Assembly (NCBI GenBank): GCA_035341665.1 | Contig: DAOQVR010000015.1 | Coordinates: 1 to 64,000, forward strand | Length of the DNA stretch: 64,000 nt | Reading direction: 5' to 3' | DNA from: DAOQVR01 sp035341665 | Lineage (GTDB): Bacteria; Chloroflexota; Anaerolineae; JAAYZQ01 | Shown here: positions 59,346-64,000 of the stretch, piece by piece | How positions within the stretch are numbered: the first letter of the stretch is position 1 | Layout of the letters: each line of letters starts with the position of its first letter | The notes under the pieces: model-generated | The model's database searches: none | The model's input: only the letters and a program-made list of their open reading frames with translations | Told to the model about the DNA's origin: nothing | Position numbers and translations under genes: made by a program

Positions 59346-59585
59346 ATGCCCATCTACGAGTACCGCTGCACGGCCTGCGGTGAGCGGTTCGAGGTCTTGG
59401 TTCGCTCTCAGGTCAAGGCGCCGGTCTGCCCCCTGTGCGGCAGCCCGCTGACGGACAGGCTCCTCTCTGCACCCCACGTGCTGAGCAGCGAGTCACGCCG
59501 TCCGGCCGGACACACCTGCTGCGGGCGGGGCGAGAGGTGCGACACGCCCCCCTGCTCTGGTGGGGGGGGCTGCCGCCGCGACTGA
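59346..59585 (+). CDS. FmdB-type zinc-ribbon protein
   Basis: A 79-residue protein: MPIYEYRCTACGERFEVLV, CPLCGSPL and a C-terminal Cys-rich tail (CCGRGERC, CSGGGGC). FmdB-like domains are putative regulators first seen near fmd genes. ATG 59346 with AAGGAGG upstream. Confidence 0.88.
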   Translation: MPIYEYRCTACGERFEVLVRSQVKAPVCPLCGSPLTDRLLSAPHVLSSESRRPAGHTCCGRGERCDTPPCSGGGGCRRD

Positions 59586-59591
59586 TCGAGA

Positions 59592-60407
59592 GTGCCGATC
59601 GACCGGAAGGAGCGGCAGCTCTTGGGTCTCTGCGCGCGTAGATGCAGCCTGATCGTCGTGGCGTTGTGGGTAGCTGTGCTAGGTGCCGGCTGCGGTGCCC
59701 ACACATCCCCGCAGCCAGCCTGGACGCCTGAACATGCGGCTCAAGCGCCTGCCACTCGGACCACAGGGGCTGCTGTACCCAACCCAACGAGCACTGCCGT
59801 CCCGGAGCTCCCGCCCAGCCCTGCGCCAAGGCCGCAGCTGACAGAGGCTGCCACGCGCACCCCGGCCGAACCTACGCTTACGCCGACCTTCACGCCGACT
59901 CCCTCACTGCTTTCCCCCACCTTCACCGCGACCCCTCCTCCTCCGGCAACACTGCAGCCGCCCACCTCTACCGCGACCCCTTCTCCGTCAGCAACACCGC
60001 TACCGCGCAGCCCCACGCCCCGGCCCTCCGCGACACGCACCCCCCTGCCGCCGACGGCGATCCCCCGCCCGTACCAGTTTCAGCCCGCGGGCCCTGCCCA
60101 GGCTGACCCATCACATCCCTGCCCCGGCTGCCCTCTGGCGCCAGCATACATTGTCGGCCATGTCCTCGACGCTGGCGGGAACCCCGTCGTTGGCGTGCGC
60201 CTGGTATGCTACAACGACTGGCATCGTTACCCCGTCGTTGCTTCCAAGGCCGGCGGTGAGTACGATTTTGCCGTGATCCAGGCGAAAACTACCTGGTACC
60301 TGGTTGTACTCGACCCGGTGGACCAGCCGATCAGCCCCGTGGTATCGGTGCCATTTGACACCGACGAGACCTGCCGCTACACCCTGGACTGGCGGGCAAC
60401 GCACTGA
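59592..60407 (+). CDS. Exported Thr-Pro-rich protein
   Basis: A 271-residue protein: hydrophobic segment ~19-33 ending near GCG (possible lipobox LGAGC), then ~120 residues of Thr/Pro/Ser-rich linker, CPGCPL, and a beta-rich carboxypeptidase-regulatory-like domain (YIVGHVLDAGGNPVVGVRLV). Same architecture as 25953-26717. GTG start. Function unknown. Confidence 0.78.
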   Translation: MPIDRKERQLLGLCARRCSLIVVALWVAVLGAGCGAHTSPQPAWTPEHAAQAPATRTTGAAVPNPTSTAVPELPPSPAPRPQLTEAATRTPAEPTLTPTFTPTPSLLSPTFTATPPPPATLQPPTSTATPSPSATPLPRSPTPRPSATRTPLPPTAIPRPYQFQPAGPAQADPSHPCPGCPLAPAYIVGHVLDAGGNPVVGVRLVCYNDWHRYPVVASKAGGEYDFAVIQAKTTWYLVVLDPVDQPISPVVSVPFDTDETCRYTLDWRATH

Positions 60408-60453
60408 GTCAACCAGACCCGCAGCGCGTCAAGAAAAACGACCAAATGGACGC

Positions 60454-60482
60454 TTGCGGCTGCCGTCAATACCCAGTATACT
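60454..60482 (+). promoter_or_regulatory. Promoter upstream of the MBL hydrolase gene
   Basis: TTGCGG (60454-60459), 17-base spacer, TATACT (60477-60482), about 90 bases before the gene. Confidence 0.65.
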
Positions 60483-60573
60483 GGACGAGTTGTGCGGTCG
60501 CCAGACCTGGCGGCCCCAGGGATGCGTGACATGCCCGGTTGGATCGAGTTCCATTGCTCGGTGAGGAGGACCG

Positions 60574-61395
60574 ATGCAGATTACCTGCCTGGTGGACAAC
60601 AGCGTCGAGCCCGGTACTCGGCTGTGGGGAGAGCACGGTCTCTCCTTCTTGATCGAGTCGCACGGTGACCGGCTGCTCTTTGATACCGGCGCCAGCGGCA
60701 GCGTGCTCCTTCACAACATGCAAACTCTGCACGTCGACCCACAGACTATCTCGGCCCTGGCCATCAGCCATGCGCATTGGGATCACACCGGTGGACTGCC
60801 TTTCCTGCTTGGGCTGCGGCCTGGCCTGCCGCTCTATGCCAACGCCGACCTATTGCGGGAGCGCTTCAGCCGGCGCGGTGGCGCTGTCAAGTCCATAGGG
60901 ATGCCCATTCCGCCCACCGAGCTCCGCCAGCAGGCCGACCTGCGGCTGAGCGCAGACTGCCAGGAGATCCTTCCCGGCATGTGGACCACGGGAGAGGTGG
61001 GCGGACGGCTGTACCCCGAAGGCCGCAGCGCCCACCACCTGGTGCGGCAGGGCGAGACTTGGGCGCCTGATCCCTACCGCGACGACATGGCCCTGGTCCT
61101 AGAGTCCAGTTGCGGGCTCGTCCTGGTATGTGGCTGCTGCCAAGCGGGTCTGCTCAATACGCTGGACCGGGTCCAGCAGGCCTTTGGTCTGTCTGTGCAT
61201 GCCGTGATCGGGGGGGCACACCTGGTCGGTGCGGACGCCGATCATCTCCGGCACCTGATGACGAGGCTTGACGGCCTCGGCATGCCCAATCTGTACCTCA
61301 ACCACTGCACAGGACTGGCGGCCTATCTCTCCCTTGCTGTGGCTTTCGGGGACCGTGTTCACCCCTGCCCGGCCGGCACGGTTCTGGAGTACTAG
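60574..61395 (+). CDS. MBL-fold metallohydrolase
   Basis: A 273-residue metallo-beta-lactamase-fold enzyme with the SHAHWDHTGG motif, later GCCQAG and GGAHLVG, resembling the MJ0301-like dihydropterin-phosphate synthase group of hydrolases (COG1237). GAGGAGG precedes ATG. Substrate unknown. Confidence 0.87.
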   Translation: MQITCLVDNSVEPGTRLWGEHGLSFLIESHGDRLLFDTGASGSVLLHNMQTLHVDPQTISALAISHAHWDHTGGLPFLLGLRPGLPLYANADLLRERFSRRGGAVKSIGMPIPPTELRQQADLRLSADCQEILPGMWTTGEVGGRLYPEGRSAHHLVRQGETWAPDPYRDDMALVLESSCGLVLVCGCCQAGLLNTLDRVQQAFGLSVHAVIGGAHLVGADADHLRHLMTRLDGLGMPNLYLNHCTGLAAYLSLAVAFGDRVHPCPAGTVLEY

Positions 61396-61498
61396 AGATG
61401 GGACAGCCAGGGGTGGTAGGCGTGTGCCGGAACGGGCCTGACGGCTCCGGCGGGCCCTCCTGCCATGGCGACCATCGCCAGGCACACGGGGATGAGTG

Positions 61499-62650
61499 AT
61501 GTCCCGTACTTCTCGGTCGGGTTGGGTCTTGGGCGTGCTCATCGTTGCCGTCGCGCTTGCCCTGGTGGCTGCCATCGCCGTGCGGGAGATGCGGAGTGGA
61601 CCCGCCGGTGAGCTGGCACCTGGCGAGACCGAGACCCTCCGGGCTCGCGTGGTACAAGTGCTCGACGAGGCGGTCGTCCTCCAGGGAGAGCTCGAGCAGC
61701 CTTACCAGCGCCTTCTGCTGCGGATCAGCAGCGGCTCGCTCACCGGACACGAGGTCGAAGTCGAGCACGGCCAGCTGGGCTTGACCAGCGAGGTCTCCCT
61801 CTTCCGGGCCGGTGACCGGGTGTTGGTGGAGCACAATCGCACCCCGGAGGGAGATCACACATTCGCAGTCACCGATTGGGTCCGCACGGGGCCCCTGCTG
61901 TGGCTCGCCCTGCTCTTCGTAGCGGCCACACTCCTTCTCAGCGGCCGGCAGGGTGCGCGCTCCCTCGCCGGCATGGGCGTCACTCTGGCCGTCCTCGTCG
62001 GCTTCATCGTGCCCCAGATCCTGGCCGGCCGCAGCCCGGTCGGCACGGCGATCCTGGGCTCCTTGGCGATGATTGGTGTCAGTCTGTACCTGGTGTATGG
62101 CTGGCAGCGCAAGACCCACGTGGCCGTAGCCGGGCTCTTCCTCAGCCTGATCATCACCGGTTTGCTGGCAGCCTGGTTCGTGAGCTGGGCTCGCCTGACA
62201 GGTTTTGGGAGCGAAGAAGCAGGTTTCCTACAGGTGGCAGGTGCGCGGGTGAACCTCCAGGGGGTGCTGTTGGCCGGCATCCTGATCGGGACACTCGGAG
62301 CCCTCGACGACGTCGCGATCAACCAATCCTCGGCCGTCTTTGAGCTGAGCAAGGCCAATCCTGGGCTAGGCAGGGGAGCCCTCTTCCGGCACGGCATGGT
62401 GATTGGGCGTGACCACATCGCCGCCATGGTCAACACCCTACTGCTGGCCTATGCCGGAGTGGCCCTGCCAATGCTGCTCCTGCTCTCGATCTATACCGAG
62501 CCGCTGGGTACCACCCTCAACCGCGAGATCATCGCCGAAGAGATCGTCCGCACTCTCGTGGGCAGCTTTGGCCTGCTGGCTGGCGTGCCGCTGACCACCT
62601 TGATTGCTGCTTTCGTTGCACGCCGGCCCGACATGGGCAAGGGTCTCTGA
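61499..62650 (+). CDS. YibE/F-family membrane protein
   Basis: A 383-residue protein: N-terminal anchor (~7-25), a soluble domain (~30-125) and about seven membrane spans (LLWLALLFVAATLLLSG, ALDDVAINQSSAVFELSKAN). The ALDDVAINQ motif is typical of YibE/F. ATG 61499; GTG 61496 is adjacent. Function unknown. Confidence 0.88.
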   Translation: MSRTSRSGWVLGVLIVAVALALVAAIAVREMRSGPAGELAPGETETLRARVVQVLDEAVVLQGELEQPYQRLLLRISSGSLTGHEVEVEHGQLGLTSEVSLFRAGDRVLVEHNRTPEGDHTFAVTDWVRTGPLLWLALLFVAATLLLSGRQGARSLAGMGVTLAVLVGFIVPQILAGRSPVGTAILGSLAMIGVSLYLVYGWQRKTHVAVAGLFLSLIITGLLAAWFVSWARLTGFGSEEAGFLQVAGARVNLQGVLLAGILIGTLGALDDVAINQSSAVFELSKANPGLGRGALFRHGMVIGRDHIAAMVNTLLLAYAGVALPMLLLLSIYTEPLGTTLNREIIAEEIVRTLVGSFGLLAGVPLTTLIAAFVARRPDMGKGL

Positions 62651-62664
62651 CCCCGAGATGGGCG

Positions 62665-62730
62665 ACGATCTCGGACCGAGCTTCTCTCTCCTCGGTCGGG
62701 GACCCTCGGCGATCGAAGGACACCATCCTG
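62665..62730. repeat. Palindromic dispersed element
   Basis: GATCTCGGACCGAG, CTCGGTCGGG and TCGGCGATCGAAGGA resemble the words at 40065-40165. It lies in a non-coding gap after the YibE/F gene. Confidence 0.45.
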
Positions 62731-62804
62731 TCCTCGTGTACAGCGCCAAGACCCACGCAACTGGCTGCCTCGGCCACAAGCCCTGCTCGCGCCAACATCG
62801 CGGC

Positions 62805-62833
62805 TTGACATCAGCGCTGGAACCCTGCATACT
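62805..62833 (+). promoter_or_regulatory. Sigma-70 promoter of the ketopantoate-reductase-like gene
   Basis: TTGACA (62805-62810), 17-base spacer, CATACT (62828-62833), 80 bases before the start codon. Confidence 0.8.
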
Positions 62834-62913
62834 CTCACTAAATGCGATTGGGTCGCAAATCACGTGGGCAGTGAAGGCGAGGGCACCGCTTGAGAGATCA
62901 CGGAGAGTGTCAA

Positions 62914-64000
62914 ATGGAGCAGCATAGGATCCTGGTATATGGCTCGGGTCCGTTGGGCAGCCTCTTTGCCGCGCGCCTGCAGCAGGGGGGCAACGATGTC
63001 TCCGTCCTCGCCCGCGGCCGGCGCCTGGCCGAGCTGCGCGAGCATGGAATCGTCCTGGTGGACGCTCAGACCGGGGCGGAATCCGTTACTCGGGTGAAGG
63101 TCGTCGAGACGCTGGCGCCTAACGACGCATACGACCTCGTCCTGGTCATCATGCGCAAGAACCACACCCTGCAGATCCTGCCAGTGCTGGCGGAGAATGC
63201 ACACACGCCCAACGTCCTGTTCCTGATGAACAACGCGGCCGGCCCGGCGGTGCTGGTCGAGGCGCTCGGTAAGGAGCGCGTGCTGATCGGCTTTCCCAAC
63301 TCGGCCGGCTACCGCGAAGGCCACACCATGCATGTCCTGACGGGCACCGAGGAGGACAAGGCTTACGTGCCATTCGGTGAGGTGGATGGCAGTATCACCG
63401 ATCGTACCCGGCAGGTCGCCCGCGTCCTCGAGAGTGCGCCTGGCTTTGGGTCACAGGTCCGTACCGACATGGATGCCTGGCTCAAGTACCATGTCGCACT
63501 CCTCTTTCCCGCGCTGGCGCCCGCCCTGCGCGCTGCCGGCGTGGACAACTACCGGCTGGCCCGCACCCGCGATTTGCTGGTCCTGACCATCCGGGGGGTG
63601 CGCGAGGCCTTCCGCGTGCTCCGGGCCTTGGGCCTCCCTGTCACACCTGGCAAGTTCCGGCTGTTCCAATGGCTTCCGGAGCCGATCCTGGTCCTCTTCC
63701 TGCGTCGCCTCATGTCGAACCCACTCATGGAGACTGCGCTCGTGAAGCACGCCGAAGCAGCCCGTGACGAGGTGCTGCACCTGCGCGGTGAGTTCATGGA
63801 GTTGGCTCGCTCCACCTCGGTGCCCACGCCAACGCTCGACCAGATGGCTCACTTCTACGAGCCGGGTGCGCCCGAAGTGCCCGATGGCAGCGCCCAGATC
63901 CCTCTGCGTTGGGACGGAGTCCTTGCCCTGCTGGCCGGGTCGGCTGCCCTCGTGGCAGCGGGTTGGTTCTTGGTCAGGCGGCTGACCGGCAGAAAGGAAG
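62914..64000 (+). CDS. Ketopantoate reductase-like (ApbA/PanE family) protein, 3' truncated by window end
   Basis: At least 362 residues, open to the window end. N-terminal Rossmann motif ILVYGSGPLGSLFAARLQQG, then VLARGRRLAEL and NNAAGPAVLVEALG typical of the ApbA/PanE dehydrogenase family. A hydrophobic stretch near the end (GVLALLAGSAALVAAGWFLV) would be an unusual C-terminal anchor. True function may be another 2-hydroxyacid or lactone reduction. Confidence 0.83.
   Translation, partial: MEQHRILVYGSGPLGSLFAARLQQGGNDVSVLARGRRLAELREHGIVLVDAQTGAESVTRVKVVETLAPNDAYDLVLVIMRKNHTLQILPVLAENAHTPNVLFLMNNAAGPAVLVEALGKERVLIGFPNSAGYREGHTMHVLTGTEEDKAYVPFGEVDGSITDRTRQVARVLESAPGFGSQVRTDMDAWLKYHVALLFPALAPALRAAGVDNYRLARTRDLLVLTIRGVREAFRVLRALGLPVTPGKFRLFQWLPEPILVLFLRRLMSNPLMETALVKHAEAARDEVLHLRGEFMELARSTSVPTPTLDQMAHFYEPGAPEVPDGSAQIPLRWDGVLALLAGSAALVAAGWFLVRRLTGRKE

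Noticed and set aside
1..64000. Insertion sequences, prophage, or tRNA-Sec and sel genes
   Set aside because: No transposase, integrase, phage protein, tRNA-Sec cloverleaf or selA/selB/selD-like protein was recognised on either strand.

Overview
The window is a 64 kb stretch of GC-rich bacterial chromosome. The lineage signals point to Chloroflexota, possibly an Anaerolineae-like anaerobe. They are Thr-Pro-rich lipoproteins, a NusG with a long acidic N-terminal extension, a DUF574-type methyltransferase, and a diderm-independent set of membrane-bound redox modules. This taxonomy is an inference from gene style and no search was run. The organism must use selenocysteine (Sec): five genes are interrupted by in-frame TGA codons at known Sec/Cys positions, and each TGA is followed by a hairpin of the bacterial SECIS type. 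No selA, selB, selC or selD lies in the window.

Layout. 1-4.1 kb (+) holds the conserved tuf/rpmG/tRNA-Trp/secE/nusG/rplKAJL block with L1 and L10 leader structures, closed by a bidirectional terminator. 4.1-16.1 kb (-) is one co-directional block that starts at a consensus promoter at 16.15 kb. It encodes an Lrp-type regulator fused to a receiver domain, a NarI/HdrE-like cytochrome b, an HdrD-like protein, a GcvH-like lipoyl carrier, a formate channel fused to a receiver domain, an HdrBC-like protein, selenoprotein HdrA, selenoprotein MvhD, FdhB and selenoprotein FdhA. 16.3-25.6 kb holds a lone receiver protein (+) and, on the minus strand, a Tat-exported selenoprotein formate dehydrogenase operon (fdnGHI-fdhE) that ends in two histidine kinase genes. 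26-31.4 kb holds a lipoprotein and a kinase/methyltransferase/response-regulator operon. 31.6-34.4 kb is a dsrK-dsrM-like, tusA, dsrE operon behind a promoter with an inverted-repeat operator. 34.6-40 kb is a two-component system and exported or membrane redox genes that share a direct-repeat promoter motif. 40.3-42.5 kb is an ECF sigma cassette. 42.6-44.5 kb carries a methyltransferase and a PadR/ZIP transporter pair.

44.6-59.6 kb is an expanded cluster of NifX/orange-protein-type genes. It has two paralogous PadR repressors at the heads of the two plus-strand operons and a third on the minus strand. It also holds Mrp, three NifX-type domains (one fused to a cation-efflux transporter), two ferredoxin-containing MinD-type ATPases, two NifU/IscU-like scaffolds, DUF59, CooT-like, zinc-ribbon and Gly/Arg-rich small proteins, a radical SAM enzyme, a DUF364 protein and a selenocysteine peroxiredoxin. 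No nitrogenase gene is present, so this looks like a metal-cofactor assembly or storage system. 59.6-64 kb holds a second Thr-Pro-rich exported protein, an MBL hydrolase, a YibE/F protein and a truncated ketopantoate-reductase-like gene.

Working model (inference). The window encodes two formate-oxidising systems, one cytoplasmic and Hdr-linked, one exported and quinone-linked. They are tied to a phosphorelay whose receiver domains have been fused to the formate channel and to the operon regulator. The NifX cluster may serve metal-sulfur cofactor handling.
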